DNA of 64,000 nt. Origin: Myotis daubentonii (lineage: Eukaryota > Chordata > Mammalia > Chiroptera > Vespertilionidae). Of the stretch, positions 24,878-36,660 are shown one piece after another. Each line of letters starts with the position of its first letter. Position 1 is the first letter of the stretch. Made by a program: the position numbers and the translations under genes. The stretch is from NCBI RefSeq assembly GCF_963259705.1, contig NC_081852.1, positions 58,776,859-58,840,858 on the forward strand. The letters run 5' to 3'. The notes beneath the pieces were generated by a model that saw only the letters and a program-made list of their open reading frames with translations, had not been told where the DNA came from and searched no databases.

Positions 24878-25015
24878 CGACCTTTGAACAATACGGGTTT
24901 GAACTACTTGGGTCTTCTTATACTGGGATTTTTTTTTTTTTTCAATGAATATACAGTGGGCCCTTCATATCCCCAGGTTTTGCATCCTCAGGTTAACCAC
25001 CTGCGGACAAAACTG
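24878..25015 (+). repeat. Probable Tigger/pogo-like DNA transposon fragment
   Basis: Phrases CAGTCGACCTTTGAACAA, GGGTTTGAACTACTTGGG and GTGGGCCCTTCATATCCC resemble Tigger ends as I recall them. Fragmentary. Confidence 0.55.
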
Positions 25016-25039
25016 ATATAGTAGGCATTTAGATAGACG

Positions 25040-25940
25040 TGAGAAGAGCAGGAACAATAGGCCAGGTATAGAAGTCACCAGGGCAGAAAGCCCCAGGTAC
25101 CAGCAATCGGACAAACTAGGCTGGGACCTCACCCCAGAGTGACCTTGCCTCCCCTCGCATATCCTGGTCATGTGATAGCCCCCCTTAAAGGAGGAACAGG
25201 GGGACTGAAGAGTAGCCTCACAGGACTCCCATACAAGTCCTTGCAGGACCACTCCCTTAAGCATCCAGTCCTCAGGACGTGAGGTTCTGACCCACATCAA
25301 GTCATCTTTTTTTTTCTTTCCTTTTTTTTTTTTTTTTTTTTTTTGCACATCAAGTAATCTTAAGAACAAAGCCTCGGGTCTGCTGAGTTTTTGGTCAAAC
25401 TAGAGATGACACTTAGGCCACAGATGTGTTTCAGCTCAGGACCCAGAAAAGCAGCAAAACCAGATGAAGGGACACCTTAGCTGACATCAGACTCAGATGC
25501 AATGACTAATAACCCTCCCTTAGCACTGGCCAATCAGTAGAGACCACACCCTGAAAGGACAGACCTGGAAAAGCTGATGGATATTCTATTGAGATCCTCC
25601 CCTGGGATCCTCTAAGACCCCGCCTTTAAACACTTAGGACCAAGGACCCAGTGTGTTCTCCCCCCCCCCCCCCCCCCCTCTCTCTCAACCTCCTCTTTCC
25701 CCTTTTCCTTCTCTGAGGCACATCTTTCTGCCCTTCTTTTTCCTAAGCAACAAGGGCCCTTCTTCTGCTTTTGTAACTCAGTTCCTGAGCCCATGCAGCC
25801 CAGCTGGCTCAGTGTGTTGTTGTTTTTTTACCACTGTGACTTTCTAAATAAACTTTCTCTTATAATTTGAGTTCCTTGGCTCTGAATTCTTTTTTTACTG
25901 AACTCAAGTACTGAGGTTGCTGAATTGAGGTCTGATAACA
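25040..25940 (+). repeat. ERV LTR with following primer-binding-like site
   Basis: Runs TGAGAAGAG to TGATAACA; AATAAA near 25,850 and a U5-like end with GAACTCAAGTACTGAGG. ATCTGGTGCC just after it looks like the start of a primer binding site, so it is a 5' LTR edge rather than a solo LTR. Poly-T and poly-C tracts lie inside. Confidence 0.65.
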
Positions 25941-26041
25941 ATCTGGTGCCATTTCACCGCTAACAGGACAGTATTTTCAATCTGGTTGGAAATCTGCAAT
26001 GCAGACAGCCAGAACTGTATGCATTGTTCTACACCATCTCA

Positions 26042-26136
26042 TCTATATATATATAAAAGGCTAAGTGACCAACCATATATCCATCTGACCATCTGACTGA
26101 CCAACCGGCCGATACATATGATGTGCACTGGCAATA
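26042..26136 (+). mobile_element. Helitron 5' fragment
   Basis: Starts TCTATATATATATAAAAGG and is cut off by the next Helitron at 26,137. Confidence 0.7.
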
Positions 26137-26396
26137 TCCTATATAATAAAAGCCTAATATGCAAATCAACCAAATGGTGGAACTGGTGGACTGGTTGCTA
26201 TGATGAGCACTGACCATCAGGGGGCAGACACTCAATGCAGGGGCTGCCCCCAGCCCACAGGCCCTAGGCCAGCCAACACGAGTGCCAGCAGCAACCCCTC
26301 CCCCCCCATTGCCCCACTGGTTGCCCCACAGATCAGCCCTGATTGCCAGCCAAGCCTAGGGACCCTACCTGTGCATGAATTTCGTGTACCGGGCCT

Positions 26397-26400
<4 letters not shown>
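26137..26400 (+). mobile_element. Non-autonomous Helitron (HeliBat type)
   Basis: TCCTATATAATAAAAGCC to GGGCCTCTAG, with a terminal near-palindrome GTGCATGAATTTCGTGTAC. Confidence 0.9.
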
Positions 26401-26436
<36 letters not shown>

Positions 26437-26462
26437 CACACACACACACACATACACACTAG
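26401..26462. repeat. (TG)n-TATA-(CA)n palindromic microsatellite
   Basis: About 32 nt of TG followed by TATA and about 24 nt of CA; self-complementary. It links the 3' ends of two opposed Helitrons. Confidence 0.92.
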
Positions 26463-26464
26463 AG

Positions 26465-26678
26465 CAGCCATGGGCAAACTACGGCCCGCGGGCCGGATCC
26501 AGCCCGTTTGAAATGAATAAAACTATTGGAAAAAAAGACCGTACTCTTTTATGTAATGATGTTTACTTTGAATTTATATTAGTTCACACAAACACTCCAT
26601 CCATGCTTTTGTTCCGGCCCTCCAGTCCAGTTTAAGAACCTATTGTGGCCCTCGAGTCAAAAAGTTTGCCCACCCCTG
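26465..26678. mobile_element. Non-autonomous hAT element
   Basis: Ends CAGCCATGGGCAAACT / AGTTTGCCCACCCCTG with a perfect 8-bp duplication CACTAGAG (26,457-26,464 and 26,679-26,686). Reverse orientation relative to the copy at 17,517. Confidence 0.93.
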
Positions 26679-26680
26679 CA

Positions 26681-26921
26681 CTAGAGGCTCAGTGCACGAA
26701 TTTGTGCATGGTTGAGGTCCCTCGGCCTGGCTGGTGATCAAGGTCAATCGGGGCCGTCTCACCCAGTCCTGATCAGCCAGACCCCAGCAGCAAGCTAACC
26801 TACTGGTCAGAGAGTCTGCCCCCTCATGGTCAGTGTGCATCACAGTGACTAGTTGAGTGGTCAACCAAACAGTCGACCAATTGGTCAGACACTTAGCATA
26901 GAAGGCTTTTATATAAATAGA
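26681..26921 (-). mobile_element. Non-autonomous Helitron, reverse
   Basis: On the minus strand from TCTATTTATATAAAAGCC to GGCCTCTAG-type end at 26,681. The hAT element inserted on its 3' terminus. Confidence 0.82.
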
Positions 26922-27190
26922 TATGCCTAATATGCTAAGTGTCTGACCAGTTTGACCAGTTGCTATGATGTGCACTGACCACCAGGGGCAGACACTCCAA
27001 CTGGTAGGTTAGCTTGCTGCTGGGGTCTGGCCTATTGCGACTGTCTGAGACAGGCCGGACATGACCAGGAGTCAACCTCCCTCAGTCCCTCTCCAGCTGG
27101 CCAATCTCCTTCTGTCCCTCCCCAGCCTCTAAAATATTTCTTCTAATTAATTTCCTTTCAATGTGCATGAATCTGTGCACTGGGCCTATA
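26922..27190 (+). mobile_element. Non-autonomous Helitron, 5' truncated
   Basis: Starts TATGCCTAATATGC head to head with the previous element, holds GCTATGATGTGCACTGACC, ends GGGCCTATAG. Confidence 0.75.
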
Positions 27191-27331
27191 GTTTAAAAAT
27201 AAACATGGCCCTCCAAGATGATGAGAAAGACCTTGAACTCGAAGGGTTTGTGGGGGTCCCATGCCTGTGTTTCTTGTTGTCCCCGAATACCTTCAGAAAT
27301 TCACTTCAAATCCCATTGCTGCCACCAAATC

Positions 27332-27730
27332 TGTTAAAGAACAAGAACTAAAATAAAAAAAAGAACAAAAATTCAACTGAGTAAATGTGAAGATCTAACT
27401 GGCTTTATTGAATAATTCATGAACTGGACAGTATCCTATTTAATAAATAGAGAGGTGCTCTTAGTAGCTGTACAAAATGTAAGGCTTTTATAGGCAGGAA
27501 GACAGGACAAGGGAGTTATTAGCAAAAGAAAAGGACGGTTTCAGGCGAAGTCACCTACCTTTTGGGAACGGCTGAGGATCTTATCAAGCAGATTACCTCA
27601 CTAGAGTCGATCAGGAAATTCCAGACTGATTGGTTTAAGGCCACATTCCTGGGAGGAGCTCAAACTGCAAGTAAGTCTTGATTTGCTGTTCTAGGGGCTC
27701 CACCGTGGGCCAGTTTCCTTTTCTTCAACA
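27332..27730 (-). repeat. ERV LTR, reverse, with leader
   Basis: Minus-strand sequence runs TGTTGAAG to CTTTAACA (399 bp). TTTGGTGGCAGC follows a few bases after its 3' end and may be a primer binding site, suggesting leader sequence at 27,200-27,331. Confidence 0.6.
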
Positions 27731-27739
27731 GTATCATGT

Positions 27740-28430
27740 TTTCTATCCCACAGAGGAAGAACTCTCTTAGCTTATTCCTTCATTTGGCTGGATCATCTCC
27801 TCCATTGCTTTCTTAGACAGTATGTTTGGGAGGTAAATAGTTTCGGAGCTGAATTCCTTTCCCTTTGACCCGTTTTTTCTCCTTTTGGAATCTTTAGGGA
27901 TCTTGTCTCCATGCTCTGTGAAATACTAAAATCGGGGTGTGTGGGCAAGCTGAATAGCCATCTCTGACTGTGATGAAAGAAAATTGAATTTATTTAAGGA
28001 AAGGGGATGGGGGGTGGGGTATCCGAAGGGAAGGGCTGCACAGGAGACATTTGGTAGATGATGGACATAGCACCCAGGAGCTGGAGTTTCGTTCATATAT
28101 GTAGTCACTGGCGGGAAGCTCTTGTCATCAGTGGGTCTGGGGGCTGAGTTGGTGGGCTTAGAATGCAGATGGAATGCGGGTGTGCAATCAGGTGTCTTTA
28201 GGACAATTTCTATCTGGTCTGATTCCTGGTGTCCTGAAAGTTTTTCTGGTCTTTGTCCTCCTGTGGTGGGAAGCTTACAAAAGGCCATTAAGGTTATATT
28301 GCCCTATAGTCTTCACACTCTGGTGTGTGTCTGTTTTCACCAACTGTACTGGGTACTCAACTCCAATCTGAAAACTTGTATCCTTCATTTCTGGGAATAA
28401 ATTTTTTTCCCCTTGGTGATTCCCTCCCCT
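27740..28430 (-). pseudogene. Possible processed pseudogene, parent not recognised
   Basis: The minus strand reads as protein-like text in shifting frames, including a 120-codon open frame (28,288-27,926) with PFGYPTPHPLSLNKF. No splice sites or domain are recognised. It could also be internal retroviral sequence. Confidence 0.3.
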
Positions 28431-28820
28431 GCATTTTCTCTGTGCCTATTCTTAGCAGAACTCTTAATATTCAGATACAGGATTTCCTTGCCTAGAAATT
28501 TCTAATTTTCTTAGGTTTGTCTCTTAGCTTCCATGTTTGTCTTTTTTGCTTTACTTTTTGGGAATTTTCTTACATTTATTTTTCTTCTATTGACTTTCAC
28601 TTTTCTTTACTTTTTCTTTTTAAAAATCTTAGCCTCTTAATTCTCTTCAACTAATCAACATGACCTCCGACACACAACACTCAAAAGTGGGGCCTCTCTT
28701 CACTGCAGGGGTTATTGACTTTCTTCTTTGTTTCTTGAATTTCTTTTCTTTTTAAATGCACCTGATGCTATTCTTGGTTGTTGACCCTTTTATCCCTCTG
28801 AAGATATTATTCATAGATAT

Positions 28821-28857
28821 TTTTAAAATATATTTTTATTGATTTCAGAGAGGAAGG

Positions 28858-28889
<32 letters not shown>

Positions 28890-29279
28890 AACATCAATGA
28901 TGAGAGAGAGCCGAAACCGGTTTGGCTCAGTGGATAGAGCGTCGGCCTGCGGACTGAAAGGTCCCAGGTTCGATTCCGGTCAAGGGCATGTACCTGGGTT
29001 GCGGGCACATCCCCAGTAGGAGATGTGCAGGAGGCAGCTGGTCGATGTTTCTCTCTCATCGATGTTTCTAACTCTCTATCTCTCTCCCTTCCTCTCTGTA
29101 AAAAATCAATAAAATATATTAAAAAAAAAATGATGAGAGAGAATCATTGATCAGTTGCCTCCTGCATGCCCCACACTGGGATCGAGCCCACAACCCAGGC
29201 ATATACCTTGACTGGGAATGAAACTGTGACCTCCTGGTTCATAGGTCCACATTCAACCACTGAGCCACACTGGCCGGAC
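28821..29279 (-). repeat. VES SINE split by a young plus-strand VES SINE
   Basis: Outer reverse copy (28,821-28,910 and 29,130-29,279). Inner copy 28,911-29,129 on the plus strand. AATGATGAGAGAGA is duplicated at the junctions. Confidence 0.9.
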
Positions 29280-29464
29280 TGTAGGTATTTTATTGTTTTG
29301 CCTTCCCGAGTGGGCCATTTCTTCTAAGTTACTATTTCCTGTTCCTTTGTGTGTGTCTTGTTTTGCTCTCGTTCATGTTAAAAGATCTTTTTTAAAGTGT
29401 GGGGACTAAAAAGGTGATTGGGAGCTCAGAGCATATAAATAGGCCTTGGTGGGGTTTTATTGTT

Positions 29465-29792
29465 GTTATTGTTTTAGTCTATATGAGTTTATTGTCAGAA
29501 AGATTTCATAGAAACAGGAATGTACCAACCAAAGTCAGGGTAATAGGAAACAATTTAAACATACAGGTTTTTCCATGTGGGAACTGGCTTTTCCAACATC
29601 AGGCTCAGCGTCTGCACTTGTCTGATGCCCTTTTGCAGGCTTGGTACAAGCCCTGGGCGCACGTGGTACAACACGTGGATCAGCAGGCGTGGCGGCTCTT
29701 CTAGCAGGAGATGCATTTGTACTCTTCGCATTTGCAGGAGCAGTGCAAGGGCAGGGGCCACCCAGCAGGAACAGTCGGGGTTCATTTCGAGC
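29465..29792 (-). pseudogene. Metallothionein (MT1/MT2-like) processed pseudogene
   Basis: Minus strand starts ATGAACCCCGACTGTTCCTG, like the metallothionein start, and keeps codon blocks such as TGCAAATGCGAAGAG and GCATCAGACAAGTGCAG. It lacks introns. Several cysteine codons are lost, an in-frame TAG replaces Lys, and the later part is frameshifted. The 3' UTR ends with AATAAA near 29,490. Non-functional. Confidence 0.8.
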
Positions 29793-30762
29793 TGAGGTAA
29801 GACAAGAAGATCCAAAGCAAGTGCTGAAGAAGTACTTGGGCAAGTGGAAGGTGTGTTCTGGGGCTTGTTGTGGGTGGATCTGGCTGCGTCATCTTATTGG
29901 GAAACCCTGATTTCAGTATCTCTAGTTCTTTTGTTCCCATGGCCCAAAGAAGATTCTCCTAATATCCTCCTGCCTAGAGGCTGAAGTCTCGGCAGCTAGA
30001 GTTCTTGGAGCTGAGTAGAGAAATTGGGCTGGGGTTGTGAGATACACTGCTTTATTATTCAGTATGTACAGTTTTTGCATAATCTTCCTTTCGTTTTACA
30101 GTCTTTTTCCCAAGAAGGGGGGGATGGGTAGTATTCCAGTAACTCAAGTCAGGGAGGGAACTTAACTGCTTCTTAAGCAGTTTTAACCAATCCTAATTTT
30201 TTTTTAAAGGGACAAATCCTAATTATAGGACTTCTCTCGTCCCCTTCACTGCTACTTCCAGAGGTGCCTGAGGCAATCAGGTCCTAAACCTCTTGGTGAG
30301 TCTATGGTGCCAATAAAATCGCCTTTGAGTTATCCTCGTTACTGGTTTTCTAAATCATCTAGTACTTGTCCATTTTTTTGGTGCCTTCCAGAATGTTTTT
30401 GAAACAAACAATCCCATGTGTGTTTTTAAAGTTTCAGGAGGAAGAAAATGAAGATATATCTGTTCAGTCTAACATCTTTCCTGAGAATTCCTCCTGTTTC
30501 TGTTCATCCCTACTGCAGTCACTCTAATTTTAGCCACCCTCACTGTTCAGCTGGTTCACTGCCGCAGCCTGCCAGCTGCTCGCCTGCTCCCAAGCTTGCC
30601 CCGTCCTTATCTGTTTTATAACACTGAAGCCAGAGTGAACTTTCTACAAAGCAATATTATTTCTCCACCCTCCTTTACACCCTTCTGATTTCCTTTTCCT
30701 CTTAACTTATAAGGCCCTGTAGCATCTAGCCTTGATCTCCTAGAGGCCAATTGGCACCAGAT

Positions 30763-30874
30763 TCAATGATTGAACCTTGATTCAGCAACCTCAGTGCTTG
30801 AGTTCTGGGGCTAAGAAAGTTTAGAATCCGCGCGCACACACACAGAGAGAAAGAAAGAAAGAAAGAAAGAACGA

Positions 30875-30946
<72 letters not shown>

Positions 30947-31330
30947 GTTAGTTTAGAGTCAAGACAAACAAAAGTTTATTTAGAAAGTCACAGAGATAGA
31001 AAAAGTGAGACAACCAGGCTGTGTGGGCTCAGGAAACAAGTTAGAGAGTCAAAGGGCCCTTGGAATTTAGAAGAAAGAAAACAAGGATATAGGTGCCTGG
31101 GGGAAGGAGAGGGTGAAAGGCCTAAGAGAGAAAGGGTGAGGGAGAGAGAGAGATGGAGGCTGGGTCCTCTGTCCTAAGGGTTCTTATCTGCTCTCTAAAG
31201 GTGGGGAAATTAGGGGAGGTCTCTGGGGAGGATCTCAATGGAATATTCCTGGAAGGCAATCTTTGGCACCCTGGGGCTTCCCAATGGTCAGTTTTCATTT
31301 CATGGACACTGGACTCTTTCAAAGGGACCT
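30763..31330 (-). repeat. ERV LTR, reverse, with (GAAA)n expansion
   Basis: Its minus-strand end, GAACTCAAGCACTGAGGTTG then ATCTGGTGCC, matches the end of the LTR at 25,040-25,940. A (CA)n(GAAA)n tract fills 30,833-30,945. Confidence 0.65.
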
Positions 31331-31386
31331 GATCGTTTTGAATTTTGCACAGCTCTAGATATAACCCTTTTTATAAAAAGGTCTTT

Positions 31387-31610
31387 GCCCTAGCGGGTTT
31401 GGCTCAGTGGATAGAGTGTTGGCCCTCGGACTGAAGGGTCTGGGTTCGATTCCAGCAAAGAGTACATACCTTGGTTGCAGGCTTGATCCCACATGTGAAA
31501 GGCAACCAATCGATGTGTCTCTCTCACATTGATGTTTCTCTCTCTGTGTCACTCTACCTCCCTTCCACTCTCTAAAAATCAATGGAAAAAATATCCTCGG
31601 TTGAGGATTA
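31387..31610 (+). repeat. VES SINE
   Basis: Flanked by ATAAAAAGGTCTTTG on both sides. Tail of the TCCTCGGTTGAGG subtype. Confidence 0.9.
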
Positions 31611-33226
31611 ATAAAAATAAAAAGGTCTTTGCTCCTGACTATAGGATCACTGTGAAATGTCTGTAAATATGTTTTTATAATTCTGTTTTAAGTTGGCGTA
31701 CACTTAACTGAAACCAGTCACCGGCAGCTACTGCTCTCTGGACAGGTCAATGCTAGAATTCAGAAGGAATGGAGATAGGGGTTTGGAATGAGTGTCTGTT
31801 CCCTGCAGGCTAGTGTGGTATTCAGACCTTTAGACTCACTGTGAGCTGCCACTGCCAACACAAGACCAAAGCCTGTGACTTGTCAGTGTGCAGTGTGACA
31901 TCATTAAAGACTGATGCTAGCCTCAGGTCCTAGCCCGGCCTCTGAACCAGCTTTTTCTGGTAATCTCCTCTAAGGTGTTGTTCTCAACATGCACAGGAGA
32001 CAGCAGAGAACTTTTTCTGACCTCTACTCAGGCACTGTTTCCAAGAGGCACAGGAGATGGCAGCAGAGAATAGCATTTCTGGTTATTTTCAAGCCGGAAA
32101 TAGCTGGCAGCAGAGAAAAACTCTTCCTGGTGACCTTCACTCAGGTGTTCCTCCCAAGGTGCCCACAAGCTGGAGCATTTTCCTGCCTTGAGGGCTCTGC
32201 CCACTCTGCATTAAAATGAGGATGTAGACCCCTGGTAATAAGCTCACTTTGATATAATTCCTGCTTTAAGATCCTCACATACTCATCTGACCTATTGCGC
32301 CCATTTGGTAGATGAGGCAGGGGATGTGTTATCTCCATTTTGCAGGTATTTAAGCTGAAGACTGAGTCTAACATAACTGAGGTCTTAAATGGGCCAGAAG
32401 AGCGAGCACACACAGTATCCTGGACAAATGGAGGAATCTCACAGTCCTTGCAGCTTTGGGTTGAATCTTGGTCATTCTATCTGAAGAAAATCTGCACATT
32501 ACCGAATGGTCCACCTTGCCATACACTCACCCCAGCTGGTGTCTGGGGTAGGACTTGGGCAGGCAGCTGGGGAAGGGGACAGGGAGGGAGGGAGGAGGTG
32601 CCCTGGCCCTTTACAGGAGCACAACCAGCACCAGAGGCCTATAACAGGGGCTGCCCTCCAGCCGTTTAGAATCTGTTCTTCAGTCCAGAGCACAGGTCTG
32701 TTTCTGCCCACCTGACAAGAGCTTCTTAGGGGCTCAGAATGGAGTCTGGGGGGCAGGTGCAGAACTGACTTCTGGCCCCATCCCTTACTGGCTGTGCGAC
32801 TTCAGGCAAATAAATGTAAACTCAGTCTCCTCGCCTCTCAGGGTGGCTGCAAGGATTCAGTGAAGGGTGTCAGCTCCTGCCCAACATGTGATCCGCACCC
32901 ACTCTCCCGCCCTCCTCCCTTCTTAGTCTTTCCTACCCTCTGTGTGGGATAAACCAAGAGTATAGCAACTAGTCTCCTTTTAGCAGAACAAGCTCTTCTA
33001 TTCATGTCCAAAGAGCCAAAGTTCCCCCAGGTACCAGCTCCTACACCTGTGCTGGCTTTACCTTCAGGACATTGTTAACCACGGCTTCTCTCTGGTCTTC
33101 ACACCCCTGTCCTCTCCAAACCCATGGTCCCTGCCTCAGCTCAGGCCAGCACCACCTCTCACCGGTGTACTCACTGCGCCTCTCTCGTCCAGTCCTACCG
33201 CCACACTGTGACCAGTTTGACCTTTT
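31611..33226. other. Intergenic, nothing recognised
   Basis: No gene, RNA or clear transposon signal up to the U2AF2 insertion. Short local repeats of GGAGATGGCAGCAGAGAA occur near 32,000-32,120. Confidence 0.45.
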
Positions 33227-33241
33227 AAAATTAGGGACCTA

Positions 33242-33392
33242 GAGAGAACCTAGCTGGAGAAGCTGGCTGGAGAACCAGGCTGGAGAAGCTGGCTGGAGAA
33301 CCAGGCTATGCTGATCAGCTGAACGCTGCCTCCTTGTCCTTCATTCTTCGCAGACTCCGTGCACACCTTTGGGAACCCCTGGACCTGCTGGG
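33242..33392 (+). repeat. ERV LTR R/U5 segment at the 5' end of the U2AF2 retrocopy
   Basis: Starts near GAGAGAACCTAG with repeated GGAGAAGCTGGCTGGAGAAC units, then a U5 block ending GGACCTGCTGGG. The same order is seen in the minus-strand LTR at 60,791-61,590. The last dozen or so bases of U5 are missing at the junction. Confidence 0.8.
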
Positions 33393-33405
33393 AGCGAGCG
33401 GCTAG

Positions 33406-34881
<1,476 letters not shown>

Positions 34882-35065
34882 AGGCGGTGGGGGTGGGTGA
34901 GGCCGGGCTGGCTGGGGGCCACTCCCCTCCGAATGACAGCAATTAAGGGTGGGGGTGGGCGGGGTGTACAGGTTATATTCATAATTTTTTTCTATTTACA
35001 TGTATTTTTTTTGTAATTAATTTTTTTAAAGTATTAAAAAGGGTAAAAAAAAAATTGGGGACCTA

Positions 35066-35859
35066 ATCCTGTTGTTTCCCAAGTGTAAGAACTACCAACC
35101 GGGTCCCCCTGCCCCGCCCCCAGCCCCCAGCCTAGAGAAGAAAGGTTCTATGATCCCCACAGTGCTGAGACTCTATCAGGCTCATTGGCGCTCCTGGCCT
35201 CATTTCCTATCATGCCACCCCAGCTCAGTCACTGGGAACCCCCACTGTCAGCATTCACCTCTCTGGTTGGAAGATAGGTGAGGGCTTTAACACAGAGGTG
35301 CCAGCGCTGAGACTACTCCTTCTGGTTGGCCTGTCCCAGAACAGACTTTGTATACAGTGAACAGGCTGGAAACTATCCCGCACTGACTGCACCCAGGTCC
35401 ACTGGCCCGGGGATGGCCCCGCAGCCATGCCTCTCCCCAGAAACGAGAATTCCGCGCCTCCACCTGCATCTACACCTGCACCACCCCAGGTGACCACCTG
35501 CCGCAGCGTGGGGTAGGACACCTCGTCCCCTATGGGCAGGGTTTTCCCGCACCCCCTGCCCTCCTGGCAGACCCCGAGACGGTTCACCCCCTCGGCCCCA
35601 CCTTTGGCTGCTCTCTGTCCACAGGTAGCAGGGCCAGCCGTGGGATCAAGCTAGGAGGAAGGAGGGTCATGCTGCACGCTTGCACTCTCCCCTCCATCCT
35701 ACCTAGACGTGCAGCCAAGGCTAGTCCCGTGGAGCTGACACCGTCTGCCTCCCTCCAGATGCCTGAGCGAGGAGTCTTCGGTGACACTGTAAAGCTCTGG
35801 TGTGTGCAGCGAGGAGCATCTCAGAACTGAGGCTCTAGCTCCGTTCCCCGATGGACTGC
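35066..35859. other. Intergenic between U2AF2 retrocopy and SYCE1 promoter
   Basis: No supported feature; short chance open frames only. Confidence 0.45.
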
Positions 35860-36660
35860 ACAGGAGCACGTGCTGCAGCGCCAGCGACGTCCAGAGGGGC
35901 GCGCGCCCCGGAGGCCTCTGCACATGCGCAGATCAGATTCCTCATACCGGCCAATCGGCAGCCCGGAAGTCGGCACGCCGGCCCTCCCCTCTTCTACCCT
36001 TAAGTTAAAGACTTTCACGGGCGTTTGCCCAGAGCCCTTAGTTATCCTGCGGTAGCTCTCCCGGAAGGTGGTGTGAAGCGCATTGCGCAGGCGTGCTACG
36101 GAAGCCCCGCCCCCTCGCGGGTGCCGTCCAATCCCAGCGGAGGTGCCAACCAGGCGCCCACGAGCTGAGAGGAAATGGCTGGGCGGCCGGAGCCTTCGAG
36201 GTCTGAGCCCTCGGGGACCGGGACGACGGACCAGGCTGGGAAGGCCGAAGGTAGTGCGGGGGTGCGGGCCTCCGTCGGGACGGGCGGGAGCGCAGGTGGC
36301 TTCCTCTCCGTATCCGCAGGCCGGGCCGCCGCGGCCTAGCATCTGCGGGAAAAGCTTATTATCTGCGCGGGGTGCACAGAGGGCGCCTGTCCGGTGGCTG
36401 CGGAGAAGGGCTTTGGATTCTGAAGGGAACACACAAGTGAGGACACATTTTAAATCTTATTGTTTGATTTTCTGGGGGGACGGTGTAGGCACTCCCTGGG
36501 CACATTTCTTAACCGTCGTTCGAGGGTCCGATGTTAATGTCGGTCACGAGGGGTCCCTGCAGGGCGAGTGCCCTTGACCTCCGACGCCCCCGCAGGGAGT
36601 GCTGGGTAACGAAGCGGGGTGTCTGCAGCTCGGCCGCACACCCGGGGCGCCCGGGAAAGG
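35860..36660 (+). promoter_or_regulatory. SYCE1 CpG-rich promoter region
   Basis: CpG-rich stretch around SYCE1 exon 1. Seen: a GC box (CCCCGCCCCC) near 36,105, CCAAT motifs near 35,950 and 36,128, and NRF1-like TGCGCAGGCGTG near 36,085. No TATA box is obvious. Confidence 0.6.
36175..36250 (+). CDS. SYCE1: SYCE1 coding exon 1
   Basis: Residues 1-26, [20 protein letters not shown] then AGKAE. The start matches the family MAGR opening. Donor GAAG|GTAGTG. Confidence 0.9.
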
